Positions 1-7,824 of a DNA stretch of 41,416 nt are shown piece by piece. The number at the start of each line of letters is the position of its first letter. The stretch's first letter is position 1. This DNA comes from Candidatus Mediterraneibacter intestinavium (GTDB taxonomy: Bacteria; Bacillota; Clostridia; Lachnospirales; Lachnospiraceae), in NCBI GenBank assembly GCA_019119205.1, contig DWXK01000010.1, positions 1-41,416 of the forward strand, in the 5' to 3' direction. The position numbers and the translations under genes are program-made. The notes below the pieces were generated by a model. That model was not told where the DNA came from. It saw only the letters and a program-made list of their open reading frames with translations, and ran no database searches.

Positions 1-651
1 ACCCACCCCTGCCGCTGGAAATATGCCGTAGTAGAGGAGACGAGACCCGGGGAATATATGCCTGTCTATGAGAATGAGAGGGGAACCTACATTTTTAACT
101 CCAAGGATCTCTGTATGATCGAACATATCCCGGAACTCATAGACGCGGGGATAGACAGCTTTAAGATCGAGGGTCGCATGAAGACTGCCCTCTATGTGGC
201 TACGGTGGCGAGAACCTACAGAAAAGCGATAGACGACTGTCTGGAAGATCCTGAAACTTACCGCAGGAATATGCCCTGGTATCTGGATCAGATCTCCAAC
301 TGCACATACCGGAAATTTACTACAGGTTTCTTCTTTGGAAAACCGGATGATGACGCTCAGATCTATGACAGTAATACCTATGTTAAAGAGTACACCTATC
401 TGGGGATTGCCGGAGAGGTCAAAGACGGCATGTGCAGGATCGAGCAGAGAAATAAATTTTGTGTGGGGGAGACCATCGAGATCATGAAGCCAAACGGTGA
501 AAATCCGGAAGCTGTGGTAAAGCGTATCGTGAATGAGGCAGGAGAGGAGCAGGAGAGCGCTCCTCATCCCAAACAGGTGCTTTACGTTGAACTCAGCGTA
601 TGCCCGGATAAATATGACATTCTCCGCCGTGCAGAGGAAACGGCAGTATAA
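1..651 (+). CDS. U32 family peptidase-like protein (TrhP/YrrO type), C-terminal part
   Basis: The frame is open from base 1 and ends at TAA 649-651, so about 216 C-terminal codons are present and the N-terminus lies outside the window. The segment with SFKIEGRMK followed by a helix rich in R and Y, and the later YLGIAGEV small beta domain, match the U32 family: the end of the catalytic-like barrel and the U32 C-terminal domain. Members of this type are often annotated as collagenase-like peptidases, but YrrO/TrhP homologues act in tRNA wobble uridine 5-hydroxylation, using prephenate. That role is family knowledge, not visible in this fragment. It converges with sigK, and its terminator lies inside the sigK 3' end. 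Confidence 0.88.
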   Translation, partial: THPCRWKYAVVEETRPGEYMPVYENERGTYIFNSKDLCMIEHIPELIDAGIDSFKIEGRMKTALYVATVARTYRKAIDDCLEDPETYRRNMPWYLDQISNCTYRKFTTGFFFGKPDDDAQIYDSNTYVKEYTYLGIAGEVKDGMCRIEQRNKFCVGETIEIMKPNGENPEAVVKRIVNEAGEEQESAPHPKQVLYVELSVCPDKYDILRRAEETAV

Positions 652-710
652 CGGGGGCGGGAGAGCCTAAGGTGTCCGGTTTTTCGAGAACTGTGGCAAA
701 GATAAAAATA

Positions 711-1331
711 TCACTGGAAGAAAGCGCGCAGTTTCTGGACTGCGCTTTTTTCTATCCTTGAGACATAAGAACGGGAAATCCCAAGCTGTCTGGCAATTTC
801 CCGCTGTGTATACTGTTCTCCGTTATAAAGACCATATCTCATTTTTAATACGAGCTTCTCTCGCTGGGAAAGCTCGCTTTCTACTTTCTCATAGAGTTTC
901 TGGATATTTTCTTTCAGGTCGATCTTCTCCGGAATGTCCGGTTCTTCCGTCTCCATCACATCATAGAGACGGACTTCATTGCCTTCACGGTCGGTCCCGA
1001 TCGGTTCATAGAGGGAGATTTCCTTTCCGCTTTTTCTGCGGGCGCGGATGTGCATCAGGATCTCATTGTCTATACACCGCGAGGCGTAGGCGGCAAGCCG
1101 GTTTCCCTTGTTTGGATCAAATGTGACGACAGCCTTGATCAGCCCGATCGTCCCGATGGAAAGCAGGTCCTCGGGATCTTCTTCAAGATTCTGATATTTT
1201 TTCAATACATGGGCGACGAGGCGGAGATTGCGCTCGATAAGGATGTGTTTTGCTTCGAGGTCTCCTTCTGTGTACTTCTGGATGTAATACTTTTCTTCCG
1301 CAGGTGTGAGAGGATTGGGAAATGATCTCAA
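711..1331 (-). CDS. sigK: Sporulation sigma factor SigK (no pro-sequence)
   Basis: This sigma-70 family factor directs late mother-cell transcription during sporulation (coat and spore release genes). Region 2 shows NLRLVAHVLKKY, EDLLSIGTIGLIKAV and the core RCIDNEILMHIRA. Region 4 ends with YTQREIARQLGISRSYVSRIEK, a helix-turn-helix. I choose the TTG at 1331-1329 because GAGGTG lies 5 nt upstream of it; the longer GTG start at 1349 would put that site inside the gene and has no ribosome binding site of its own. The protein is then about 206 residues, beginning MRSFPNPLTPAEEKYY. That aligns with the mature form of Bacillus SigK, so the inhibitory pro-peptide is absent. It is a single uninterrupted gene with no skin-like insertion. 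SigE/SigG paralogues are less likely given the FPNPL start and the ISRSYVSRIEK match. Confidence 0.9.
   Translation of the reverse strand: MRSFPNPLTPAEEKYYIQKYTEGDLEAKHILIERNLRLVAHVLKKYQNLEEDPEDLLSIGTIGLIKAVVTFDPNKGNRLAAYASRCIDNEILMHIRARRKSGKEISLYEPIGTDREGNEVRLYDVMETEEPDIPEKIDLKENIQKLYEKVESELSQREKLVLKMRYGLYNGEQYTQREIARQLGISRSYVSRIEKSAVQKLRAFFQ
726..751 (+). terminator. Intrinsic terminator of the U32 gene, inside the sigK 3' end
   Basis: GCGCAG (726-731), an 8-nt loop and CTGCGC (740-745) are followed directly by six T. It sits about 75 bp after the U32 stop codon and is antisense to the last codons of sigK. Confidence 0.8.
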
Positions 1332-1482
1332 GGCGGCACCTCTTAGCACATTTAGTATAGTTTATGAAAAAACAGGCCGGATCGTGCTTTTCCAATGAAA
1401 AAGAGGACTGCTTCTGTCAAGGAGTGCGGTGTGGACTGCAGCAGCGGAGAAACGGAACGTGGCAGGGATGCGCAAAAAATGA

Positions 1483-1512
1483 TTGACAGAGGGAGCACAT
1501 GTATCCTATTAT
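1483..1512 (+). promoter_or_regulatory. Predicted SigA promoter of the comM-dprA-topA cluster
   Basis: A perfect TTGACA (1483-1488) is separated by 18 bp from TATTAT (1507-1512). Transcription would start near 1519, leaving a leader of about 150 nt before comM. Confidence 0.65.
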
Positions 1513-1524
1513 GTTCTTACATTC

Positions 1525-1543
1525 CCGGAGAGATCTTCTCCGG
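1525..1543 (+). promoter_or_regulatory. Hairpin at the start of the comM leader
   Basis: CCGGAGA (1525-1531) and TCTCCGG (1537-1543) pair perfectly around a 5-nt loop. No T-run follows, so it is not a standard terminator; it could stabilise the RNA 5' end. Confidence 0.45.
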
Positions 1544-1668
1544 CGATCATTTCAGGCTGATTCAGCCAAAGTTTTCAGGTGAGGTTTACAGTGTCCGAAG
1601 GGATACATAAGTAAATTTTTGTGGTGTTTTGTCGCAGTGTGACAGTCTCGTGAGAAAGGAGAATGTGA

Positions 1669-3210
1669 ATGAGTTTCAGTACGGTTGTATCCGGCGCAGT
1701 GGAAGGGATCCGTGCAGGGCTTGTCCATGTGGAGGCGGATGTGAGCAATGGGCTGCCCGTATTCCACATGGTCGGTTATCTTTCGTCGGAAGTAAAAGAA
1801 GCTTCTGAGAGAGTGAGGACGGCGGTCCGCAATTCAGGTTTCGGTTTCCCGGCGAAGAGGACGGTCATCAATCTGTCCCCGGCCACGATGAGGAAGAGAG
1901 GGGCATCTTTTGACCTTCCGATCGCGGCGGCGATCCTTTTGTCCCTGGGAGAGATCAGAGAGGACAGTATGAAAGGCTGTCTGATCATCGGAGAACTCAG
2001 CCTGGACGGGCGGGTGAGAAAAGTGCCGGGGATCCTGCCCATTGTGATGGAGGCAAAGGAAGCCGGGCTCACCCGGTGTATCGTTCCGGTAGAAAATGCA
2101 GGGGAAGCCGCTCTGACGGAGGGGATTGAGATCATCGGGGTCAGGAGCCTTCAAGAGACCACAGACTTTCTGAACGGAATAGGGGAAATAAAGCCATATA
2201 AAAGAAAGAGGGCAGGGACGGGGAAGGAGACTGCCCCGGAGAAGGACTTTTCGGAAGTGAGAGGTCAGGAGAATGTGCGTCGGGCAGCAGAACTGGCTGT
2301 GGCGGGAGGACACAATCTTCTTCTCATCGGTCCGCCGGGCAGTGGAAAGACACTGACCGCAAGATGCATCGCAGGGATACTTCCACCGCTGTCTGAAGAG
2401 GAGAGCATGGAGATCACAAAAATATACAGTGTTATGGGGATCCTGGATGAGAAAGAGCCGCTGATCAGACAGAGACCATTCCGCAGTGTGCATCATACAG
2501 CGACGAGAGCCGCGCTGATCGGAGGAGGGTTGGTCCCTCGTCCTGGTGAGATCAGTCTGGCGCATGGCGGAGTGCTCTTTTTAGATGAACTTCCGGAGTT
2601 CAGGAAGGGCGTGCTGGAAGTCCTGCGCCAGCCTCTGGAAAAGCGCTCGATCCAGATCACCCGGACGTGTGGGAATTTTACGTTCCCTGCAGATTTTATG
2701 CTTGTGGCGGCAATGAACCCATGTCCCTGCGGATGCTATCCGGATATGGAGAAATGTACCTGTACGCCGGCGCAGATCCAGGCTTACATCGGAAAAGTCA
2801 GCCAGGCTTTTCTGGATCGGATCGATATCTGTGCGGAAGCCTCCAGGATCTGTTTTGAAGATCTGACGGGAAAGGCAAAGGCGGAGGATTCTGAAACGAT
2901 CCGGAGAAGAGTGTGCCGGGCAAGAGAACAGCAGGCGCAGCGGTATGGCGGAAAGATCCGTACCAATTCCATGATGGAAGGGGAGGAGATAGAACGATAC
3001 TGCGAACTTGGTGCGGGAGGAAAAAAACTGATGGAGGCCGCGTTCGACGTGATGAAGATGAGTGCCAGGTCCTACCACAGAGTGCTTAAGGTGGCAAGGA
3101 CGATCGCTGACCTTTCGGGTGAGGAGAAGATCAGGGAAGAACACTTAAGAGAGGCGATCGGATACCGGATGATCGACAAAAAATACTGGGGGAGGCAGCA
3201 GGGATGGTAA
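1669..3210 (+). CDS. comM: ComM/YifB family Mg-chelatase-like AAA+ ATPase
   Basis: 513 residues, the usual length for the YifB/ComM family. The N-terminal Lon-like fold carries GLPVFHMVGYLSSEVKEASER and RTVINLSPA. The AAA+ core has Walker A GPPGSGKT near residue 223, Walker B-like LFLDELPEF, the sensor segment AAMNPCPCG, and a C-terminal Mg-chelatase domain with SARSYHRVLKVARTIADL. In naturally transformable bacteria ComM is a helicase that drives branch migration during integration of imported DNA; in clostridia the role is inferred. GAAAGGAGAATGTGA precedes the ATG. The stop overlaps the dprA start (ATGGTAA), and dprA is also a DNA-uptake factor, so the two are probably translated together. 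Confidence 0.95.
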   Translation: MSFSTVVSGAVEGIRAGLVHVEADVSNGLPVFHMVGYLSSEVKEASERVRTAVRNSGFGFPAKRTVINLSPATMRKRGASFDLPIAAAILLSLGEIREDSMKGCLIIGELSLDGRVRKVPGILPIVMEAKEAGLTRCIVPVENAGEAALTEGIEIIGVRSLQETTDFLNGIGEIKPYKRKRAGTGKETAPEKDFSEVRGQENVRRAAELAVAGGHNLLLIGPPGSGKTLTARCIAGILPPLSEEESMEITKIYSVMGILDEKEPLIRQRPFRSVHHTATRAALIGGGLVPRPGEISLAHGGVLFLDELPEFRKGVLEVLRQPLEKRSIQITRTCGNFTFPADFMLVAAMNPCPCGCYPDMEKCTCTPAQIQAYIGKVSQAFLDRIDICAEASRICFEDLTGKAKAEDSETIRRRVCRAREQQAQRYGGKIRTNSMMEGEEIERYCELGAGGKKLMEAAFDVMKMSARSYHRVLKVARTIADLSGEEKIREEHLREAIGYRMIDKKYWGRQQGW

Positions 3211-4307
3211 AAGAACAGGGAAAAGGGATGAAGTATGAATTCTGGCTGGCAGGGCTCCGCCTTTCTTCCAGAAAAAAATGTCTGCTCCGGCAGCACATGA
3301 AAACAGCAGAGAATGTTTATTATATAGAAGAAACAGAGATCTCAAAGCTGAAGTTCTTAACCGAGACTGAAAAAAATACAATTAGGCAGGGACAGAAAGG
3401 AAAAGATCCGGGGGAAGCCTATGAGGGGATGCTTGGGAAAGGAATACAGTTTGTCCCCTTTTTTACAGAAGAGTATCCCCCGCGGCTGCTGGAACTTCAT
3501 GACTTCCCATATGCGCTCTATGTAAAGGGGAATCTGCCGGATCCTGCAGCAAGGAAGGCTGCGATCGTGGGAGCAAGGCGGTGTACGCCGTACGGAGAGA
3601 AGTACGCAGTAGAATTCGGGAGAGAACTGGCAGAATGCGGTGTAGAGATCATCAGCGGACTGGCACGGGGGATCGACGGCATGGGGCAGCGGGGCGCCCT
3701 TCTGGGCGGCGGACGGACCTTTGCGGTGCTGGGCAGCGGAGTTGACGTATGCTATCCCAGAGAACATATAGGATTGTACATGGATATCCTGAACCAGGGC
3801 GGAGGCATCCTGTCAGAGTTCCCGCCGGGAACGCCGCCTCTCCCGTGCAATTTTCCCACAAGGAACCGGATCATCAGCGGGCTTTCAGATGCAGTCCTGA
3901 TAATCGAGGCGAGAGAAAAGAGCGGTTCTCTTATCACGGCAGACCTGGCTCTGGAACAGGGCAGGGACGTCTATGCGCTCCCCGGTCCTGTGAACAGTGA
4001 ACTGAGCATCGGCTGTAACCGGCTGATCCAGCAGGGAGCAGGCGTGCTCCTTAGTCCGGAAACGCTCCTGAGAGAATGGCAGATCTGCTTTTCCGCGTCT
4101 GATGCAAAAGAGGGCAAAAACAAAAAAATGCTTGAAACTACAGAAAATATGGTGTATAGTTGCCTTGGTTTGTATCCCCGGGATGTGGACCGGATCGTGG
4201 AGGAGACAAAGCTGAGTGCTCCGGAAGTGCTCAACGCTCTGGTCTCACTGGAACTCAAGGGGTACGTCAGAGAAATATCGAAAAATCATTATGTGAAAGT
4301 AAAATAG
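3204..4307 (+). CDS. dprA: DNA processing protein DprA
   Basis: 367 residues. An N-terminal helical region is followed by the Rossmann-like DprA core: AIVGARRCTPYGEKYA, IISGLARGIDGMGQRGAL, AVLGSGVDVCYPREH, FPTRNRIISGLSDAVLIIEA and SGSLITADLALEQGRDVYALPG. A winged-helix domain closes the protein (DVDRIVEETKLSAPEVLNAL). DprA loads RecA on incoming single-stranded DNA during transformation. The ATG at 3204 overlaps the comM stop by 7 nt and has GGAGG 8 nt upstream; a second in-frame ATG at 3228 is possible but less well placed. Synteny with topA downstream matches Bacillus and clostridial genomes. Confidence 0.95.
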   Translation: MVKEQGKGMKYEFWLAGLRLSSRKKCLLRQHMKTAENVYYIEETEISKLKFLTETEKNTIRQGQKGKDPGEAYEGMLGKGIQFVPFFTEEYPPRLLELHDFPYALYVKGNLPDPAARKAAIVGARRCTPYGEKYAVEFGRELAECGVEIISGLARGIDGMGQRGALLGGGRTFAVLGSGVDVCYPREHIGLYMDILNQGGGILSEFPPGTPPLPCNFPTRNRIISGLSDAVLIIEAREKSGSLITADLALEQGRDVYALPGPVNSELSIGCNRLIQQGAGVLLSPETLLREWQICFSASDAKEGKNKKMLETTENMVYSCLGLYPRDVDRIVEETKLSAPEVLNALVSLELKGYVREISKNHYVKVK

Positions 4308-4309
4308 AA

Positions 4310-4324
4310 GGCTGGAAACCAGCC
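4310..4324 (+). promoter_or_regulatory. Small hairpin just upstream of the topA ribosome binding site
   Basis: GGCTGG-AAA-CCAGCC forms a tight 6-bp stem between the dprA stop and the topA ribosome binding site (ACGGAGG). No T-run follows, so it is not a terminator. It may insulate or tune translation of topA. Confidence 0.4.
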
Positions 4325-4343
4325 GACGGAGGAATCAGTTCTT

Positions 4344-6413
4344 ATGGCACACTATCTTGTTATTGTGGAGTCGCCTGCAAAGGTGAAGACGATAAAAAAA
4401 TTTCTTGGCAGCAATTATACGGTTGCGGCATCCCAGGGGCATGTGCGCGACCTGCCGAAAAGCCAGCTTGGCATCGACATAGAACATGATTATGAGCCAA
4501 AATACATTACGATCCGCGGAAAGGGGGATATCCTTGCCGCCCTCAGGAAAGAAGTAAAGAAGTCAGACAAAGTCTATCTTGCAACCGACCCTGACCGTGA
4601 GGGAGAGGCGATATCCTGGCATCTCGCAGCAGCATTAAAGCTGGATGCGAAGAAGATGCGCCGCATCACCTTTAATGAGATCACCAAGAACGCGGTGAAG
4701 GCGTCGCTGAAAGCCCCCAGGGACATCGACATGGACCTGGTGGATGCACAGCAGGCGAGACGTGTGCTTGACCGTATGGTGGGATATATGATCAGCCCTC
4801 TTCTCTGGGTAAAGGTCAAGAGAGGACTGAGTGCGGGAAGAGTGCAGTCCGTTGCGCTCCGTCTGGTGGCGGACCGCGAGGATGAGATCAATGCGTTTAT
4901 CCCGGAAGAATACTGGACTCTGGATGCTGTCCTCAAGGTCAAAGGTGAGAGACGGCCTCTGACGGCAAAATTTTACGGAACAGATAAAAAGAAGATCACG
5001 ATACACACAAAGGAAGAACTGGATGAGATCCTGAGCGAGGTGCAGAACGCGGAGTTTAAGATCACTGACATCAAGAAGAGCGAACGGATCCGCAGAGCGC
5101 CGCTCCCGTTCACGACCAGTACACTTCAGCAGGAAGCAGCGAAAGCATTGAATTTCGGGACGCAGAAAACGATGCGTATCGCTCAGCAGCTGTATGAGGG
5201 GGTTGACATCAAAGGAAACGGAACAGTCGGTGTCATCACTTATCTGCGTACGGATTCAACCAGGATCTCTGAGGAAGCAGACGCTTCTGCAAGGGAGTAC
5301 ATCGCGTCTGTTTACGGAAAAGAGTATGCTGCAGAAAGCGGAGAGGCAAAAAGCAGCGGCAAGAAGATCCAGGATGCCCACGAGGCGATCCGTCCCACGG
5401 ATATCTCAAGGACGCCGGCAGCCCTGAAGGAGTCCCTCACAAGAGATCAGTTCAGGCTCTATCAGCTCATCTGGAAGAGGTTTACGGCAAGCCGGATGCA
5501 GCCGGCACGCTATGAGACGGTCTCCGTGAATATCGGTGCCGGTCAGTACTGCTTTACCGTGTCTACTGCGAAAGTCGCATTCGACGGCTTCCGGTCTGTC
5601 TATACAGAGGCGGATGAGGAGAAGGAAGAGAGCAATGTACTGGTTGGAAATCTGAGCATGGACTCTGTCCTCACAAGAGAAGAGTTTGACCCGAAACAGC
5701 ACTATACACAGCCGCCGGCGCATTATACGGAGGCGTCCCTGGTCAAGGCACTGGAGGAACTCGGCATCGGACGACCGAGCACCTACGCTCCGACGATCGC
5801 GATCATCCTCGGAAGGCGGTATGTCACGAAAGAGGCGAAGAATCTTTATCTTACAGAGATCGGCGAGGTCGTGAACAATATGATGAAACAGTCTTTCCCA
5901 AGTATTGTGGATGTGAACTTCACTGCTAATATGGAAGGGCTTCTTGATATGGTAGAAGAAGGCAAGGTGGAGTGGAAAGAAGTCATAAGGAACTTCTATC
6001 CGGATCTTGAGGAGGCCGTGAAGAAAGCTGAAGAAGAACTTGAGACTGTTAAGATCGAAGATGAGGTGACAGATGTCATCTGCGAAGAATGTGGCCGCAA
6101 TATGGTCATCAAGTATGGTCCTCATGGAAAATTTCTTGCATGTCCCGGATTCCCGGAATGCAGAAATACTAAGCCGTATCTGGAGAAGATCGGAGTGCCC
6201 TGCCCGATCTGCGGGAAGGAGATCGTCATCCGGAAAACGAAGAAGGGCAGGAAATATTACGGGTGCGAGAACAATCCGGAATGTGAATTTATGTCCTGGC
6301 AGAAACCTTCGAAAGAGAAGTGTCCGGAATGCGGAGGATATATGGTCGAAAAAGGAAATCGGCTGGTATGCGCAGACAAAGAGTGCGGATATGTAAAAAA
6401 GAATGAGGAATGA
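4344..6413 (+). CDS. topA: DNA topoisomerase I
   Basis: 689 residues, a full-length bacterial type IA topoisomerase that relaxes negative supercoils. The Toprim domain is at the N-terminus (YLVIVESPAKVKTIKKFLG; later ATDPDREGEAISWHLA with the acidic metal-binding residues). The catalytic tyrosine is Tyr300 in TYLRTDSTR. Three four-cysteine zinc-finger modules end the protein, starting at CEECGRNM, CPICGKEI and CPECGGYM, as is typical of Firmicutes TopA. Translation starts at ATG 4344 after ACGGAGG. It lies in line with comM and dprA and 104 bp before codY. Confidence 0.98.
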   Translation: MAHYLVIVESPAKVKTIKKFLGSNYTVAASQGHVRDLPKSQLGIDIEHDYEPKYITIRGKGDILAALRKEVKKSDKVYLATDPDREGEAISWHLAAALKLDAKKMRRITFNEITKNAVKASLKAPRDIDMDLVDAQQARRVLDRMVGYMISPLLWVKVKRGLSAGRVQSVALRLVADREDEINAFIPEEYWTLDAVLKVKGERRPLTAKFYGTDKKKITIHTKEELDEILSEVQNAEFKITDIKKSERIRRAPLPFTTSTLQQEAAKALNFGTQKTMRIAQQLYEGVDIKGNGTVGVITYLRTDSTRISEEADASAREYIASVYGKEYAAESGEAKSSGKKIQDAHEAIRPTDISRTPAALKESLTRDQFRLYQLIWKRFTASRMQPARYETVSVNIGAGQYCFTVSTAKVAFDGFRSVYTEADEEKEESNVLVGNLSMDSVLTREEFDPKQHYTQPPAHYTEASLVKALEELGIGRPSTYAPTIAIILGRRYVTKEAKNLYLTEIGEVVNNMMKQSFPSIVDVNFTANMEGLLDMVEEGKVEWKEVIRNFYPDLEEAVKKAEEELETVKIEDEVTDVICEECGRNMVIKYGPHGKFLACPGFPECRNTKPYLEKIGVPCPICGKEIVIRKTKKGRKYYGCENNPECEFMSWQKPSKEKCPECGGYMVEKGNRLVCADKECGYVKKNEE

Positions 6414-6430
6414 CATTGATATTTCCAGAA

Positions 6431-6459
6431 TTGTGTGATAACATTACGTTGTCTATATT
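6431..6459 (+). promoter_or_regulatory. Predicted codY promoter with an overlapping CodY-like half match
   Basis: TTGTGT (6431-6436), 17 bp, TATATT (6454-6459). The stretch 6429-6443 (AATTGTGTGATAACA) overlaps the -35 and matches 11 of 15 positions of the palindrome found twice before gltB in this window, suggesting possible autoregulation. The -35 is weak. Confidence 0.4.
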
Positions 6460-6470
6460 TTTATTGCGAG

Positions 6471-6482
6471 TTGTGTACACAA
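6471..6482. promoter_or_regulatory. Perfect palindrome in the codY leader
   Basis: TTGTGTACACAA is a perfect 12-bp palindrome lying after the predicted start of transcription and 35 bp before the codY ATG. It could be an operator or roadblock site; no binding protein can be named. Confidence 0.4.
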
Positions 6483-6517
6483 TTGACGGAAGTATATGGT
6501 AGAATGCGGAGGAAATA

Positions 6518-7297
6518 ATGAGCGTACAACTATTGGATAAAACCAGAAAGATAAACAAACTGCTGCACAATAATAATTCAAGCAAAGTCGTGTTCAACGA
6601 TATCTGTGCTGTCCTCACGGAGATCCTTGACTCCAATGTACTGGTGGTCAGCAAGAAGGGAAAGATACTCGGCGTGAGCAAGTGCAGCAAGGTGAATGAG
6701 ATCCACGAACTGATCACAGAGGCTGTGGGCTCCCACATTGACAGCATGCTGAATGAAAGGCTTCTCAGCATCCTGTCAACAAAAGAGAATGTAAATCTGG
6801 AGACGCTCGGGTTTTCACCGGAAGCTGTGAGCGGATACCAGGCGATCGTTACTCCGATCGACATCGCAGGAGAACGGCTCGGGACTCTGTTCATCTATAA
6901 GCAGGATTCTACCTATTCCATTGACGATATCATTCTCAGTGAGTACGGCACGGCGGTCGTAGGGCTTGAGATGCTGCGCTCGGTAAATGAAGAGAGCGCG
7001 GAGGAGACGAGAAAAGAACATATCGTCCAGTCTGCGATCGGGACTCTTTCTTTCTCCGAACTGGAAGCGATCATACATATCTTTGATGAGCTTGAAGGTA
7101 CGGAGGGGATCCTCGTTGCGAGCAAAGTGGCGGACCGGGTGGGGATCACCCGCTCTGTGATCGTCAATGCACTGCGGAAGTTTGAAAGTGCGGGAGTGAT
7201 CGAGTCCAGATCCTCCGGTATGAAGGGAACCTATATCAAAGTGCTCAATGATTATGTATTTACAGAACTTGAACGTATCAAGAAAGAGCGCATGTAG
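6518..7297 (+). CDS. codY: Global transcriptional regulator CodY
   Basis: 259 residues, the usual CodY length. An N-terminal GAF-type ligand domain, which binds branched-chain amino acids in this family, spans about residues 1-155. The C-terminal winged helix-turn-helix (ASKVADRVGITRSVIVNALR, then ESAGVIESRS and GMKGTYIKVLND) is the diagnostic CodY DNA-binding block. With GTP and isoleucine bound, CodY represses nitrogen and carbon scavenging genes and influences sporulation and virulence in Firmicutes. GGAGGAAATA precedes the ATG. It has its own predicted promoter but could also be reached by read-through from topA. A likely target, gltBD, lies 17 kb away. Confidence 0.98.
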   Translation: MSVQLLDKTRKINKLLHNNNSSKVVFNDICAVLTEILDSNVLVVSKKGKILGVSKCSKVNEIHELITEAVGSHIDSMLNERLLSILSTKENVNLETLGFSPEAVSGYQAIVTPIDIAGERLGTLFIYKQDSTYSIDDIILSEYGTAVVGLEMLRSVNEESAEETRKEHIVQSAIGTLSFSELEAIIHIFDELEGTEGILVASKVADRVGITRSVIVNALRKFESAGVIESRSSGMKGTYIKVLNDYVFTELERIKKERM

Positions 7298-7311
7298 TCA
7301 GGAGAAAAGAA

Positions 7312-7638
7312 ATGTACGAAGGAAATCCAGTTGATCTCCAGATGGAGAAGATAATCTCAGCGGACGGGATCTTTGATGATTCCACACGGAAATGCCGGGT
7401 CTATAAGTATGATCTTGAGGAAGATTATATTTATCTGGAACTGAAGGAGGAGGACCTGACCGCAATTTCCCTTGACGCAAAATACAGGTGCTATATCTCG
7501 ACGAAAACGGAACTTCTCTATTGCACAGGAGTCGTGAAGGAGAGATACCGCTCCGAAGATATGAACCTTCTGAAGTTTCGGATCGAAAACGGATTTTATA
7601 ATGTATATGAGGGGCGCAGGACGATGAAGAGAGCCTGA
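7312..7638 (+). CDS. Small conserved-looking protein downstream of codY (possibly PilZ-like)
   Basis: 108 residues with a good ribosome binding site (AGGAG, 8 nt from ATG), 14 nt after codY, so probably cotranscribed with it. It has no signal peptide or membrane segment. The sequence is rich in alternating charged and hydrophobic residues (YIYLELKEEDL, YRCYISTKTELLYCTGVV, LLKFRIENGFYNVY), which suggests a small beta-barrel. It recalls PilZ-like folds, but the c-di-GMP motif (RxxxR with D/NxSxxG) is not evident. Function unknown. A terminator follows, separating it from groES. Confidence 0.75.
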   Translation: MYEGNPVDLQMEKIISADGIFDDSTRKCRVYKYDLEEDYIYLELKEEDLTAISLDAKYRCYISTKTELLYCTGVVKERYRSEDMNLLKFRIENGFYNVYEGRRTMKRA

Positions 7639-7663
7639 TGCTTTTCGAGAATATTTTTCAGGA

Positions 7664-7701
7664 ACAGGACGGGGCTCCGCATGGCGGGGACCTGTCTTTT
7701 T
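7664..7701 (+). terminator. Intrinsic terminator after the codY unit
   Basis: A two-tier hairpin (ACAGG...CCTGT outside, CTCCGC-ATG-GCGGGG inside) is followed by CTTTTT. Confidence 0.7.
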
Positions 7702-7729
7702 ACAATTTATAAAAAAAACTTAAACTAGG

Positions 7730-7758
7730 TTGACAAACAGTGCGGGGAGTGCTATTTT
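7730..7758 (+). promoter_or_regulatory. groESL promoter
   Basis: A perfect TTGACA (7730-7735) is separated by 17 bp from TATTTT (7753-7758). A CIRCE-like half site GAGTGCTAT (7747-7755) overlaps the -10, and the full CIRCE follows. Confidence 0.75.
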
Positions 7759-7771
7759 ATATTCGTGAGGT

Positions 7772-7798
7772 TTAGCACTCGACTTAAATGAGTGCTAA
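7772..7798. promoter_or_regulatory. CIRCE operator (HrcA binding site)
   Basis: TTAGCACTC, 9 bp, GAGTGCTAA: a perfect match to the CIRCE consensus, located between the promoter and groES. HrcA, the heat-shock repressor that binds it, is not encoded in this window. Confidence 0.97.
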
Positions 7799-7824
7799 TA
7801 AGACAAAAATAAGGAGGAATCACA

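Larger units (their letters stand above)
1332..1668. other. Intergenic region between divergent sigK and comM
   Basis: It holds the sigK ribosome binding site, the forward promoter at 1483-1512, and a roughly 150-nt comM leader with a strong hairpin (1525-1543) and a second inverted repeat GGCTGA-T-TCAGCC (1555-1567). A 71-codon open frame here (1395-1610) has no ribosome binding site and no recognisable protein, so I do not call it. Confidence 0.6.

Noticed and set aside
1395-1610. 71-codon forward frame between sigK and comM
   Set aside because: No ribosome binding site, no recognisable protein, and it spans the comM promoter.
5406-6416. 336-codon frame antisense to topA
   Set aside because: Shadow of topA including its zinc fingers; no independent support.
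6483-6505. TTGACG with TAGAAT as the codY promoter
   Set aside because: Spacing is only 11 bp, and a start from this -10 would remove the ribosome binding site.
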